This document shows positions 11,401 through 24,715 of a stretch of 64,000 nt of DNA, one piece after another. Source of the stretch: Tribonema minus (taxonomy: Eukaryota; Sar; Xanthophyceae; Tribonematales; Tribonemataceae); NCBI GenBank assembly GCA_017506865.1, contig JAFCMP010000092.1, positions 232,031 to 296,030 on the forward strand, written 5' to 3'. The translations under genes and the position numbers were made by a program. The notes below the pieces were generated by a model. It was not told the DNA's origin. It made no database searches and saw nothing but the letters and a program-made list of their open reading frames with translations. Numbering within the stretch: the first letter of the stretch is position 1; the number at the start of each line of letters is the position of its first letter.

Positions 11401-14400
11401 CGCCGCCACAGCATCCGCGACGCCCCGCTCTGCCGCCGCGGCGCGCTGCTCCGCCGCGGCCAGCTTCTGCTCCTTTGCGGCCAGCTGCTGCGCAGCGGCG
11501 GCGGCACGGGCGTCCGCCGCCGCCTGAACCTCCGTGCCGAACCACTGCGCCGCCGCCCCAGCGTCCTTCAGCAGCTGCTCTGCGGCGGCGGCACGCAGCT
11601 CGGCGGCGCCTGCGCACTGCTCCGCTGCGGCGGCGCGGCGCTCTGCGGCGGCAGCGCGCTCATTTGTCGCCGCCTCCGCAGCAGCGATGCGCGTGTCCGC
11701 CGCCGCCTCGGCGTCGGCAGCGCGCTGCTCTGCGTCACGCGTGCGCTGCAGCGAAGCGGCCAGCTGCTGCTCAGCTGCGGCGCGCTGCTGCTCGGCGGCA
11801 GCAGCGGCGGCAGCGGCGGCATGCTGCTGCCCTGCTGCCTGAGCCTCTGCAATGCGTCGCTCTGCTGCTGTGTGAGCGTCCGTGATGCGCTGGTCGGCCG
11901 CCGCAGCGGCGGCAGCAAGCTGGCAGCACGAGGGGCAATGGGGGAAAGGGGGGAGGGGGGGGGCGGCAATTCACATTACAAACGTCGATGTATGGTGTGA
12001 GAATGGCAGGGGGCCTCGTCGATTGCACTAGAGCTTCTGATATGTGACGTGCATATCATGGATGGAGGTTGGCGACCTATCACGAATGCTGTTACTGGCA
12101 GCTGTGCTGGTGTTCACTGCCGTCAAGTGCGCAGATTTCCGCCCTTTGCAGTCAAAACACCGCTGCCTCAAGTGCTGCAGTACTCATCAGCCGGGCGTGC
12201 GCAACACAGCACTGCATGCTTCAGCACTCATGATGTGTGCGTTTGCCCCTCCCACCTCCCAGTCCCAAGCCGTGCTGCATCGCGCGCAGTGCTCAGCGCT
12301 GAGCACTGATGCACCAGCGCTCATCAGCGGCGGCTGCGGCAGGTGCCGCAAGTGGCAAGTGACTCGTGTGCTGGCGCATGTCCCTCAGGTTTAGGCTAAC
12401 CCTCGCACTAACTCTAACACTACGGCCCTGCTCCCTCCGGAGCATCACAGCGATGGACAGTGCTATGTGGCAGCTAGCACTTGCGATACACACGACAAGA
12501 TGCCTAGGCAGTCAAGAAAAAAAAGTACAAAACTGCATTAAGGCTCGAGTGAAACTCTCAGGTGAGCCAGTTCTCGGTAAAAAAACTCAAGGGTCAAAAC
12601 CCCAGACCCTTACCCAATTCTGTATCGCAACCTCCAAATTGCAAACAAATTCAGTGCCCACCTGCTTTTGATGGGATGTCTCCAGGGCCAGAGCTCGGTC
12701 ATGCAGGTCTCGCGCCTTGGCTTTCTCCGCGAGGCACTCCTTTGTGATAGCGCTCAGCTATTGTCGTAAACGCGCAGCATCGTCCAGACATGCAGCAGGT
12801 AAGTAGGGAGAGGGTGAGTAGGGTCAGGGTTTGTTTTCTAGTAAGGTTAGGCTTGGCTTTCTCCGCGAGGCTCTCCTTGGTGATGGCGCTCAGCTACAGG
12901 TGTACTCGCAGCATCGACAAGACGTGCATTGAATAAGTAGGGTTAAGGTGAGTAGGGGTCAGGGTCAGGGTCAGCGACTTCCTACAGGCGTGCCGTTCAA
13001 GCAAACACTGAACACTGGAAAACCGCCAACGCTAACACATAAACCCTAGTTGCTTGCAAGGCTATTGCTGCATGAATTGTTGTGCAGCAGCCCAGCACCT
13101 GGGCACGCAGGTCGCAAAGTGCGACTGGTGCATGCTATGACGAGTCAACGAGTCACGTGACACCCGGAGTGGTGGCGACCTCTCAGCACAAGAGGCTGTT
13201 GCGAAATTTCCTGGATTTGTGCTCAAGCGACCTGAGCTCGTCCTGCTTTTTTTTTTAATTCAACATCACAAGTATCCTAATTTGCCCATTTCTGTCTGTG
13301 CCTGGTGGCATATGGCATCCATCCATCTCGGACAATACCCAGCATGGATGCCTGCTGATAGTTCCAGCAGCTTTCGTCCAACGTTCTAGACTAAGCAGGG
13401 CTGCCCTCCTTTTAGCCGCGCTCGTCCACCTAAATGTAGTCTTGACCACAGAACAGCCATCAGCCTCCGCCCTCCTTCCTGCACCTAGCCCGAACCAAAA
13501 CCTACATGACAAAACCTAACCCTAACCCTAACCCTACATGACCCCCATGATGCCCTACTCACTCCAGCCTGCTTAGCCCTAGCCCAAACAGCAACCCCCT
13601 ACCCCTGCCCTTACATGGCCCCCACATCGCAGTTTGCTCCTGCGACATCCGCCCACTCTACGCAGCCTACCACAGCCCACCCACAAACACCCCATATCCC
13701 AATGCTGCCGACCCCCCTTCCCTACTCGGAACTCACTGTTGCCTCCTGTGACTTCCGCTCTGTCTCTCTGCCGCTCTGCCTGCCTTCCTCCCACGCCTTC
13801 TGGCGCTTAGCGACAAATTCCGCTTGGAGGCGCACTAGCGCGGCTCTGTCACTGTTGCCAGCACCGCCGCTGTCCGCTGCCCGCGCGCGTTGGGCACCGG
13901 CAGCGGCTGCGTCTCGCTCTGCGCGTAGCTGCTCCAGACTCGCTTGCTGACAAGGTCAGAGTCAGAGTGGAATCCAGGGAGAAGCAGGATTGACGTGAGC
14001 ACCCGGGCTTGCGAGCATACTCAGGGTAAGGTTGGATAAGTTGATTGGGGCCAGGTTTGAATTGGCATTGGCAGCGGCTGCGTCTCGCTCGGCCCGTAGC
14101 TGCTCCAGACTCGCTTGCTGACAAGGTCAGAGTCAGGGTCGGAGCAAGGGTAGGGTCAGGGTTAGATTTACACGGACGTAGAAACACGCGTGCACAGTCA
14201 GCGTTACGATTCGACTATGAACAGCACTGGAGAGTTCCACTTAGGCTTGACATCGACAGCAGCTACATCTCATGCGGCACGTAGCTGTTCCAGACTCGGA
14301 TGCTGACAAAGTCAGAGTAAAAATTTGAGTGAGGGGAATGTAAGAGTCCGGATTGCAACTAGGATTTAAGCGGAAGTGCACACTTAGGGTTAGGGAGAGG

Positions 14401-17400
14401 ATGAGATTGGATTTAGGTATAGGCTGGAAAGGCAAGGTCGAGATTGGTGCCAGCGGCAGCTGGTTTTGAGCAACATGACGCTGCTCCAGGATCGCATGCT
14501 GGTGACGCCACGATCAAGGTCAGAGTGCAAGGTCATAATCAGGGTTTGAAAAAGGGTTACGAAGGCGCGCGTGCACAGATAGCGCTAGCGTTGGGTTCAT
14601 TACGAGTAACACGTCCCATAGCCGTTCAAGATTCGCTTGCTGGTGGGGTCAGAACCAGAGCCGGAGTCAGGTGAGGATAAGGGTTGAAGCGAGTACACCA
14701 CATGGTCCATGCCCCCCCCAGTGCAAGAGAGATTATCAGCAACGACCTTAGATGTTCGGGGCCCAAACGGCATGACTGGCATCTTGTCACTCACCAGCTT
14801 GTTGTTGGCAACCTTGAGGTTATTGATCTGCGCTTGCTCCGAGCTGTTGGCGCGCGCCGCGTCCTGTCAAAATGTGAAGTATAGTAGGTAGGTATTAACA
14901 CGCACCAGTCACAAACTTCAAGTGAGCAGTTGCTGAGCGATGATGTCGTGATACGGCTCAACTGGAGTGCTGCCGCAGCTCCCGTCATGTAAGTCAGCAT
15001 TGCTTTCCGAGTAATATCGCAGATGCAGCATTGCTGCTTTTTGTTGAGACAAATGGGTAACTCAAGCATAACTGTGAGAAAAATGTGCAAACACATGGCA
15101 CGAAGGCGCGCAACTCACAAAGGGCAATATGTACAGTCTTAACTGGCAATTCTACGTGCGTGCGCCTGAGCGCATATATCATGCAAACAAGAGGAGTTTT
15201 GTCATGTATACAGACAGCTCATACTTCGAAGTACATCAATACTTAGCAAACAGCATACTTCACACCAGATCTTGAAGTGCTATAGTTATGGCACGCGTTG
15301 CCACAAATGTATGCGCAACCAAATGCAAACTCACCCTCTCTTCCTTGAGACCGTCGCACTCCGCAGTCTTCTGCTTGACCTTGTCTGCCATCACATCGAG
15401 CTGCTGTTTTGCGGCCTTTAGCTCCGCACAAACGGCTGCGAGGCTGGGCTGGGGATCCTGCATCAGTGTTCAGCACGTTCATGCAGGAGTGAGTGGCAAC
15501 TCTATATTATATGGCGACAACGCACGTAATGCTATAACTCATCGCTAAGGATCATGTAGAGTTCTCTTTTTGTGACAGGTCAGAAGTTCATACTTGCTCT
15601 GCTGCACGCAAATGCGACAGCACATTCAGTTGTCTGCAAGTTGCTGAGACACTGTCACTACTTTGAGAGGACACGAGGCAAGCTCCCTTACAGTGACCCC
15701 AACATTAATCCTTACTCTAGCCCTCATCATTCCTTACATGCCCCTTCCCTAGATACATTGTCCGCGCCCCTAACCTTACCCCCCACGCTGATCTCAACAT
15801 AATGCAGCTCTCGTCCGGACCCCCAGATAGCGGTCCCCACTAGGCTCCACCACGTGGTCATCACGAATTGACTTTACAATTCATGACTTTACAGTAATGC
15901 CCGACTTGGCCCTCTCTCAAGGTTTAAGGTCCCGGTTAGGGTTAGACCTCAAGAGCACCTGATTTCCGCATGTTTGGCCTATGGCAGCTCGATAGGCAGA
16001 CATTTCCACTGAAAAACTGCCTTGAGGGCATTGTGGATTGTCCCCCAGAGACAAACACAACTTCACCTTGCTAAGGATACCACAAGTGAAGCTGCGTGAT
16101 GGTTCTCTCGTCAGCTGCGTGGATATGACTCATGCACAAGGCACGGTTGGCAGGGCGGCATTGCAAGTCTGTGCAACACCCCCAATACTTCACATTCTCC
16201 GATGCACGGCACACCACTTTAAATCACCCCCCCCACACAAACCAGTCTACCCCCTTGCCCCACCTTATGGCCATCCTCAACTGCCCCCCTCGCACCCCCC
16301 TGGTCTGCCGAGCGCTGCTGCTGTGGTGGAGCTGCTGCGGCACTGGTCGCTGCCACCGTGTGCTGGGCCCCGTTGGCCGGTGGTTGCTCTAGTCTAGTGG
16401 TGGGTCGGGTGATCTGACAGTCAATGACAGGGAACGAGAGCGGAGAAGGCTGGAGCAGTGGGGGGGAGGGGGGGGGGGGCAAAGGGGGCAACACACAATG
16501 TTCAGTAGGATTTCCTGCGCCCTCGCGGCTACGCAACGAGTTCACAGTACAGTACATGCCAGTACTAGCAAGGGACCAGCGCAGTTCAACTGTGGCCTGC
16601 ACACGAGATCCCGTCAACACGCCCTGCACTGCGGGAATGATTAATGCGATACGTGGACATGTTGCAAGCAGCAGCACCCGGACATGCCGGAACGACGAGT
16701 GTCAATGAGCCCAGTGGCGGGCCGCTGCCTTTCAGCAGCGACCTCTCGCATTTCGCCGAAAGCAGTGCCAGTTTGATGCAGGCAAGAAGCGGCTGTGAGC
16801 CGGTGGTTGCCACGTCCGTTGCCGCCGACAAGTCTCAGCGCCACACACATGCATAGTCTCACAGGGATTGCTGCATGGACACAGGACGCCAGGCCTCGTC
16901 CGGTGTGCAATGGCACCGAGGGGCTTACATTGTGCTGCGCGCCACCCCCTGCAGGCTGGGGTGGAGGGTGCCACTGATTATTCCTGGGGGGGGGGGCGCC
17001 GGTGCCGTGCGGGGCCGGTTGCGCAGGGGGCTGCGAGAACAGCGCAGGTGAAGTTAAGAGTTGAAGTTGAGCAGTGGAGCTTCTACTATAAAGCGTGACG
17101 TGCCAGATGAATGCGGCCTGATCGACAGGACGTAGGCTTTGTATCAGAAGCAAGCACCATACGTGCATGCTTGTTGCCTGGCATCGGGGACCTGGTGTCG
17201 GAGTTGAAGTATTTGATGAAGATTACGAAGCAATTCCGTAGGCATAATGCATTAGCCATATATGTAGAGAGTGACACGTCGTAGTAGGCTGGAAAAGAAA
17301 AAACGCAACCAATAGTGGTACATGCAGCAGTCTCTTGTAGAAAGTATGTACGGGGTAAAATCACCAAGTGGTGCTTCATACGCTGCTGCCTCCTCCAGAT

Positions 17401-20400
17401 CTTCGCAACAATTTCACACTCCACAGCCGATTCCCTGCAATACGCGGTACCGCCACAAGGTGCTGACGAAACTAGCGAACACGCGTGACTGGACTGCTGG
17501 CTCAGATGAGCATCATCATCAGCACGATGAGCACCTGATTTCTGATTGACGTGGTGATGTCATCTATGGCTACGCTTGCCCCTAGTCAAGCCTACTCTGA
17601 GATGCTGATGACTTCAAGTATTTACATTTAGCGCGCATCTATGGAACACCACTACCGAAACTGCTTCAGCAGCAGAGGCACCAAAAACATGAATGAGAGA
17701 CGATAAATATTCAGGTGCTTGGCGCCATTTGTTCACAGGCAAGACAAGAATGTTGCATTTGCAATGCCAATCTGGCTTTTCTGCTTCCAACTCTGCAAAG
17801 GTCAAAGCTTCCCATAACTGCACTCATATGTCGTTTCAAATGATTTGCGGCATTTCATCATGACCTCCCAACAGAGTGGGTGCTTCTCAAGTTCTCACAT
17901 AGGTGTTGCACGGGCGCACTACCACACCACCGCCCCCGGGCTGGGCGAACAGATACCCCTGGTGGTTCCAGTTCGCACCGGGCGCTATGCCAGTGCCCAT
18001 TGCTGCGGCTGGCACTGATGAAGGTGGGGGGAGTGCCCGCAGCAGTAGAACATTCCAGGTTTGAGCCCAGTGTGTACCCGATGTGGTCATGAGTGTGTGC
18101 GATGCATAGCTGCGGTCTTGTCGAGTGCATTCAGCATGGCAGTATTCTGGCATTGGTGGTTGAGAGCGGTAGGTGAATTCACAAGGACTACGACCACCAT
18201 CAGAACACAATGCGGCCACCGATAACATTCGGTTGTACACAGTACAGGCGATGAGACCGCCGCTTGTACAAGCTGCTGTCTGCGCGACAAACCATACTTC
18301 AAATGTGAAGTCCCGACCTCGATATTCGGCTCAGCCTGTTCTGTGCGCTCTGCTGCACACCATAGCACTGGGCACGCGCTCTCTACGACAGGCCAGACAT
18401 CGCCCACGCTAGCCCTATCAGGGCTCAGCAAGGTCTAAGTTGAAGTTACCTCTGCGGTGACGCCACGTACTGCCGTAACACCTACCCCACGAGCGCTGTG
18501 CACTCTTACAAGGCAGGGAATGCCTCCTGGAATGGGCACATTCCATGCATGTCGCTTACTCAACCCTAACCCTAACCCTAATCGTAGCCCTGAGCGCGTG
18601 CACTCTTACATGGTAGAGCATTCGTCCTGGCACAAGTGCACTCCTCGAGTGTTGATAACCCTAACCCTAGCCCTAACCCTGACCCTGACCTCACTCTTGA
18701 ACCCTAAACTTATCCTTGCTCTACCTCTGAGCGCTGTTTATTCTTACATGGTGCATGCCCCCCAGCATGGTGCACTCTGCCAGCATCGCTCACACTAACC
18801 CTAGCCCTTACCCTTACCCTGACCTTACTCCTAACCCTAACCCCAACCCTAATCCTAACTCTGAGTGCTGTGCACTGTGCACTCACATGGTAGGGCATGC
18901 CCCCCGGCACGGGTGCACTCCACGAGTGTTGCTGATTCCCGGCATCGAATGATCTCGCTGCCATGGTGGCTTGAGGCGTTGACGGTTGCGGCAAGGGAGG
19001 TACCTATAAACATGTAAAGACGTGTTTCACATCTTTAAGGCGAGATCGTAGAACTTGTGGATCCAGATGTTGGATCATTGCATAAGGGCGCGTTGTATGC
19101 TTTTCAGTCTGTGATGGTGAGAGCTCCAAGCTGTGATCCGCCGCCACGAATGCTTGGGGATGCCCTTAGGAAATGCCGTTACATATTGGTGTGCATAATC
19201 GCAAGGAGGGCGCAGCTTGCTGCGCGTCCGAGCTTGCTTGCTGCTCGTCCCTGCCAGTAGGGTTTGACACTGCTTGTTCGGCTTGCGCTGCCCCCAAGCG
19301 CAGCGCCTCGTGCACGTTAATTACCATATTGCCTCATCGGATGCCTCGAGTCACACTGTTGTGAGGTAGTAATAGGGTTAGGGTCAGGCCAACCGTTGTG
19401 ATTGCACACCCATTGCCAGATGCGCATGCCACTCTCGTAATCCAGCGGAACAGAGCACGACGAAAGCTCAAAAACACATGAACCAGCATCCATGCATCGC
19501 CTGCACTCACATTCCCACACCTCAACTGCGTTTAATAATCATCGCGTCAAGCACACTTTGGCTAACATCAGCGCTAGCTACTCCGGCAGATCTCAGCGCG
19601 CTCATTGTATCATGCTCAAACTTCATGTAGCAGCGCTTGCTTAACTTCAACTTGACCAACCGTAAAACAACATGTCAGCATTTGCACTCACATATTGCTG
19701 CACGCTGCCGGCCGCAGCCGAAGGTGCGCGGTGCCCATTGCAGCGCCGCGCCAAAGCCCAGCCTCCCCTGAGGGGCCGGCGCCTGCGGGATCGGGTTATG
19801 CACCTGCAACATGTTCCAACATAACTTGATGATGAGCAGCCTGTACTGTGGAAACTTCATGGCGACTCACTATGGCTGGCTGGCTGGGTCTGAGCATTGC
19901 GGAATGTGCAAGCGATGCCTGAGATGCATAAACCAGATTACTGATGCATGCTATGCTCGCATTCGTTTCAGCGTGAACAAAATGAATTTGCACGCGCAGT
20001 AGAGGCACGTTCATAAAATACACATATACCATGCCGGTGGCACACCCTATCAAGGTCTGTTTGAGACTTGACCAAACAAAACCAGCGTACGCTTCCTGAA
20101 GTCGAGTTCTTACCACTCATACTCAGTGCACATGGTCCAAGTAGCTAGGGTGAGAATTGGTGAGGGTTGCGGCTAGTGATACTGGCGCTTTGCGCTGCGG
20201 CGGTACAATGCACCAGGTCTTCAGATGATCAAAGCAGAGTAAATCACCATCATGGTCATGCAATCTTCAGGAGCTGACTTGAAGGATGACGTTGAATGAT
20301 AGTACTGGCAAGTGCAACGGCCCAGCGGCTGAGAACTGCAGCAAATGCAGCGCTGCACGCTCCTTGTCGCCCCAACCGCTGACCGCATCGCGGTGCATTA

Positions 20401-22471
20401 CTGACCGCATCGCGGCGCATTGCTTGAAGTACATACACTGAGCCCTGCTCTAGCTTGACACTCTAACTCTTGAGTCCCTGGCGCACACGACTTGGGGGAA
20501 GTGAAGTTAGGCAGTGGTTCAACATTACATCAAGTGCAAGTGCACCACGCCGTAACCCTAACCCTACACCAACCCTAATCCTAGCCCTAACCCTAATCTG
20601 ACCCCCAAGTCTCATCGGGCATGCACGACTTACAGGCGTAGCCACGCCGTTGACCGCGGCGTTGGGAGTGGCGGGCCTGTCAGCGCTCATCATCGGCACA
20701 ACGGCTGCAGCAGCGCTCGCCGCAGGTAGCACCTGTGATGAAACCGACAGCAGCAGCGGCGATCATAGCACTTCAAGTGCTTGAAGTACCCGGTGGAGGC
20801 GCGCTTTTAGCAGGCGGGTGCGTGAGCAGTGGAAGGAGAGTCACACGCGAACAAGAGCTGCATGTACTTGTACTTTTGATTAATGTTTGCGTGCTCCTGC
20901 AGCACTCTTGGAGTCGTGTCTGCGTAAACATTTGCTGCCAATTCCCAGGTCGGATTTGCATGTGCTTCGGAAATTGCGTTGCTGGCTAAGCCACCGTTTG
21001 CATAAAACAACAAAATGCATGCATCACTTCAAAACCAAAGAGGGCCAGTGACGCGACATGGTAATGGAGTGCAGTGTGAGCGTCCGCAGCATCATCCAGT
21101 GCAATATTTGCTACTCCCTGCTACTCGTTCGGAGCAACACAAGCATACGTGAGATTTAATGCTTGTAAAAGTATTTATCCTGTACGTGTGGGTGATCTAG
21201 GCTTTGCAAAACGCGCGTGCATAGCCTCCCACTCCCACACGTGAAGCACGAGCACAGGAATGTGGCACACTGTGGATGACGCAAACACACCACCATTGCC
21301 TGCAGGACATATGCTTGCACACCATTGCATGTACCCCTCTGCTTCGACTCGTGGTTGAAGCATCACTCAGGTTGTTGAGGCATGTATCGTAATGTACTTT
21401 AACCATTCAGGTACCTGCGCCGGCGGAACGGAAGCATCTGGCGTGGCCACCGCAGACGGTTGAGCGCTGTCATCCTGTCTTGAAGCAGCAAACGGGGAGC
21501 ATCACCACAAGCATTTGTTGTTACAAAGCGCGCTACACAGTGGCCGGCGTGTTGCAGACTTGAAGAAGTGCTACGAAGTACATGTGACATACCGGCATCG
21601 CGTGGTACTTCAAACTTGAAGTTGCTGCCGCACGCGCTCTGTACGAACACTATGCAAACAGCAGTGCGATCGCTCAGTTTCGCGCGCAAAGAGCATTGCA
21701 GGCAAGGCATGCGTTGAGCTCATGGTGTACTCAAGCTACTTGCACTTGCAGTGGCGAGTGTGTGAGTGGGTGGGGGGGGGGAGTCATAGAACGTTTCTGT
21801 CACAGGCGGCGCTCATTTACATACCTACATGCAATACCGCAGTACGCTCCGCGTGATGCCTACTAGTGAGGTGACGTTACATGACCGGCAACAAATTGAA
21901 CCCAGCCGCAAAGCCTTGTTGGATGAGATTTGGGGCCAGGGCTAGCCAAACCTAGTCTTACCTTCAAACAGACTTTACTTGCATCTCATCCAGACTCATC
22001 AAAACCTAGGGTAGCATTAGGGTAGCTAATCCTGACCGCAGGTCCATAGGAACCGTTGCTCTTGGAACCTCAAAATCAGCAACACTTACACACAACAAGC
22101 AGCGCTAGATGTAGCAACTCGACGACTGATGTAAAATGTAACATGCAGTCGCGCCTTCAGCTCAACCCCAAAGTTCAAATGCACATATGAGCACACGTCA
22201 CCCCACCCCTAATTAGTCCCAATCTCAACCCTAATCCTAACCCAGTTTTGCCCTCACACAGTACAAAATCCTTTTTGTTGGTATGCGTACATGAGTGCAC
22301 GCCACATGGGAGCATCTCGCGCGATGAATTACTTACCGCATCGCAGGTCGCCCTCTTCTTCTTGGGAATCTTATAGTCGGCTGAGGAAACGCCGCCGCTG
22401 CCCGCCACCGGCGCGCGCGCAGGCGAAGGAGACTCGTCGCTGGCCTTCCTCTTTTCTGTGGGTGTTGAGCA
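8449..22471 (-). CDS. Unrecognised spliced host gene: Pro/Gln-rich N-terminus, Ala-rich coiled-coil C-terminus
   Basis: Exons inferred from AG|...|GT signals and open frame: 22471-22337, 21474-21415, 20732-20634, 19803-19692, 19003-18887, 18014-17899, 17030-16929, 16388-16264, 15457-15335, 14863-14795, 13946-13737, 11919-10924, 10679-10539, 10021-9862 and a last exon of about 8680-8449 ending in TAG. Early exons encode a basic patch (DYKIPKKKR) and then Pro/Gln/Ala/Gly-rich sequence (PPPRNNQWHPPPQPAGGG). From 15457 onward they encode coiled coil (AAVCAELKAAKQQLDVMADK; LEQLRAERDAAAAG), including one 332-codon exon. I do not recognise the family. A scaffold-like role is possible but unproven. 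Phases at the 19803, 19003 and 18014 exons do not join cleanly, so some boundaries are wrong or exons are missing. The true 5' end was not found. Confidence 0.6.
8621..9782. repeat. Tandem duplication of a 580-bp unit containing part of the last exon
   Basis: Unit 1 (8621-9200) and unit 2 (9201-9782) are nearly identical direct repeats. They differ by a few substitutions and small indels, such as the CAACA change near 9345. Each contains the 5' part of the terminal exon of the minus-strand gene (PSAGASPVAAAETCHAYGL) with its acceptor, and the intron before it. Unit 2 therefore provides a second terminal-exon start that reads into non-homologous sequence. High identity suggests a recent event. 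Confidence 0.9.
10924..11919 (-). CDS. Long coiled-coil exon of the unrecognised host gene
   Basis: A 996-bp exon (332 codons, in phase) follows a strong polypyrimidine tract and CCAG acceptor and ends at a GTGAGC donor. It encodes a highly regular Ala/Glu/Arg/Gln heptad-type sequence, for example AAAEQRTRDAAAAAQAQAAA and AAEERTAAAEQRTRDVRAEA. There are many internal near-repeats of AAAEQR and AAAEER. The regularity points to one long alpha-helical coiled coil. The open frames on the opposite strand here (up to 383 codons of Arg/Leu-rich sequence) are shadows of the GC-rich codon pattern. Confidence 0.7.
13514..13536. repeat. Interstitial telomere-like (CCCTAA)n
   Basis: A short run of CCTAAC units. 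Similar short runs occur at about 18563-18583, 18655-18690, 18797-18860, 20551-20595 and (as GGGTTA-like) 57795-57820. They suggest that the host telomere repeat is TTAGGG or a close variant and that these were seeded during repair or duplication, but no true telomere is present. Confidence 0.7.
13930..14650. repeat. Degenerate tandem copies of a coiled-coil exon start
   Basis: The acceptor and first codons of the 13946-13737 exon (minus strand; GTCAG then CAAGCGAGTCTGGAGCAG) recur at about 14090-14130, 14270-14305 and 14625-14645, progressively diverged. The copy at 14130 still encodes LEQLRAERDAAAA. Spacing is about 160-350 bp, and the intervening sequence includes GGTTAGGG-like runs. Confidence 0.7.
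18480..18960. repeat. Array of exon-end/splice-donor copies interleaved with CCCTAA runs
   Basis: The 3' end and GTGAGT donor of the minus-strand exon 19003-18887 recur as degenerate copies near 18730-18780, 18595-18650 and 18495-18545. Each carries a version of the stretch encoding the exon end and a GTGCAC-type sequence after the donor. Telomere-like CCCTAA/CCCTAG runs of 20-60 bp separate the copies. The unit is about 130 bp. Confidence 0.7.
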
Positions 22472-24715
22472 CTGCCAACGACGAGCAGAAAGTAGCAAGC
22501 GGGGAAATTCATCAGGCGGCGCGCTCGCTCATTCTTTTAGCGTCAGACCCCGCTGTTGTGCTGGCGAGAGCGCAGCGCCGGTGCCACCGGGTTTTGAGCT
22601 GTGTTACTGCACCTGCCACGGTGTCGAGCGCTGCCACGCTTGACTTGGGGTGCTGGGAGACTCCGACTCGTCGCACACGACTCTGACCTGACGCACTTCA
22701 ACAAGTCAATGCGCATCATCCGCAAAACAACTCGTCACGCCAATAACCACGCGGCAACATGCGCGTCGCTGCCTGCACAGCGAGCACCGCTGCTGCTGCC
22801 GCCACTGCTGCTGCTGCTACCGCCGCTGCTGCTGCCGCTGCCGCTGCTGCTGCCGCCACCACTGCTGGCGCTGCCGCTGCTGCGATCGCCGTCTCCACTG
22901 CTGCAGAGCCCTGCTCGTGCCTACTTCCCCGCTACATATTGTAGGCAGACCAAGCAATGAAGCCCTAGCAGTTGGTGCCCATTTGCCTCATTGATTGTGC
23001 TGCTGCTCATTGCTTGTGGATTGAAGACAACACTGTGCCTTGCATTGATCGTGCTGCTGCTCATTGCTGACGGATTGCAAAGAACACTGTGCCTAGGTTG
23101 GAGCTGGCCACTGTATCGGTACACAATTGGTGCTTACCTGGTGCGGCTCGCTGCTGCTCTCCGTGGGCCAATCATGCGATGACATCTGGCGAGCCAACAG
23201 GCGCACAGGCAACAAACACCGTATGCTGGTCAGGTGTCTGCAGCGTCCCACAAGTACTGCGGAGAACAGCTAGAAGTACGAAAGTATATTTTAAGTACAC
23301 TAATGCACATAGTTTGAAGGTGTATGTTTTACTTCGGCAGCTTTTACGAGCACCGCGGATAAGCGGGGGCTCAGCATTAGTGGAATAGCGTGCATATCTC
23401 CCCTACTGACGCGCCTACACAGGCTATACAGTTGCTATGGCGCGCCTGCTATATCGCTTTGCTTAGCACACAGATACACAGCACACAGACGGCGTCGCAC
23501 GGCACATGTGTATGCGTAGCGCAGGCTTGATGCCATTGAACTCGAGGCATGAAACCACTGTCTGCACGGACGCTTGAGCTTATTGTATCGAATAGCGTAG
23601 ATGGGCTAAGGGGGCTCAAGTGCTGCAGCACTGCTCAGCGCCAGTTCAGCGCGGAGAACTGCTGATGTACTGCAACTCTTTCACGTCTTGAAGTTATACA
23701 CGCCGTGGTTTCGTTTTCTCTGACGGTTTACGGCAGTGAAGTGCCTGATGTGGCCCATGCACCTATGCGCACACAGACACAAACCCACACACGCCAGTCG
23801 GCAGCTGCGCACTGATAAAGGGGGCACTGTGGCTTGTTCTGCTATATGGAGGATACCAGACACTATAGCATAATGCCTGCTCTTCAATGTCCTAGCTAAC
23901 ACTTGCTGAGGGGGACACAAGTAGATGGTATACCGCTGACGTATGCAGATGCAGTCACCGTGTTGGCTACATCTCACATTAGTGATTTTCGCCTAGTTCA
24001 AACTTGAAGTCCTCACGGTTGTGAACTCATTCACCCAGGTTGTATGTCGATGTACACGTATCTGGTGCGTCGGTCAAAGTGAAAACTGTGCTCAACAAAC
24101 TCAACACACTTTGAAAATCGCTTTCGACAGCCGACAGTTCGGGGCACGGAGTGAACCGAAGGTAACTGTTACCTTACTTTTCGTCCCTGACTAGGCTGCT
24201 AGAGTGGCAGATATGCTACAGCTTTAGACTGCTGATACAGTTGAACGTGAAAGTCTGTGGCATCGCATCATCTCCAAGCGACCTGACATCGAAAAGAGCG
24301 AAAGCAACTGCTACTTTGGGATGATCGTTTCACCTGCTTACCTGAGCTGACTCTGCCGCCGGATACAGTCAAATGCGGCAGTGCTGGTTATTTGCGCCTG
24401 TAGTCTGCAGAAGAGCCTGGTGCAACTCTTCGTCGTGTACCCCAGGTAGGTGAGTGACCTTGGCTAGCTGAAGCTGTTTACCAGCAACACGCAGCGACAG
24501 GCTCGCATGTGGCCTACAGCAGAGCTGACCGGCCCTCCATGTGCAGACGCCTCAGACCGCACTGTTAGACACTGGATGCGCCACCAGACCCCGTGATCGC
24601 CACGTATAGCCTGTAAGGCCGAAGCCAAGAGTTGAAGATCGAACTTGAAGTTGTATATTATGTCCTGGACCGCATGGGCTGCGCGCACGATAAATCGGGC
24701 TTGCAATAACTAAAT
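22472..24715. other. No gene recognised; GCT/GCC trinucleotide-rich patch at 22770-22905
   Basis: The only coding-like signal is a (GCT/GCC/GCG)n patch that reads as Ala or Ser/Gly runs on the minus strand. It could be a 5' exon of the minus-strand gene, but no convincing splice sites flank it. The remainder to the LINE 3' end shows no domain. The segment 24465-24715 probably includes the LINE 3' untranslated region. Confidence 0.4.

Noticed and set aside
10849..12000. Plus-strand ORF of 383 codons, Arg/Leu-rich, and related plus-strand ORFs
   Set aside because: Exact shadow of the minus-strand coiled-coil exon; no start context, splice logic or domain.
18540..18860. True telomere or chromosome end
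   Set aside because: The CCCTAA runs are short, interrupted and mixed with exon copies inside an intron; coding sequence continues on both sides.
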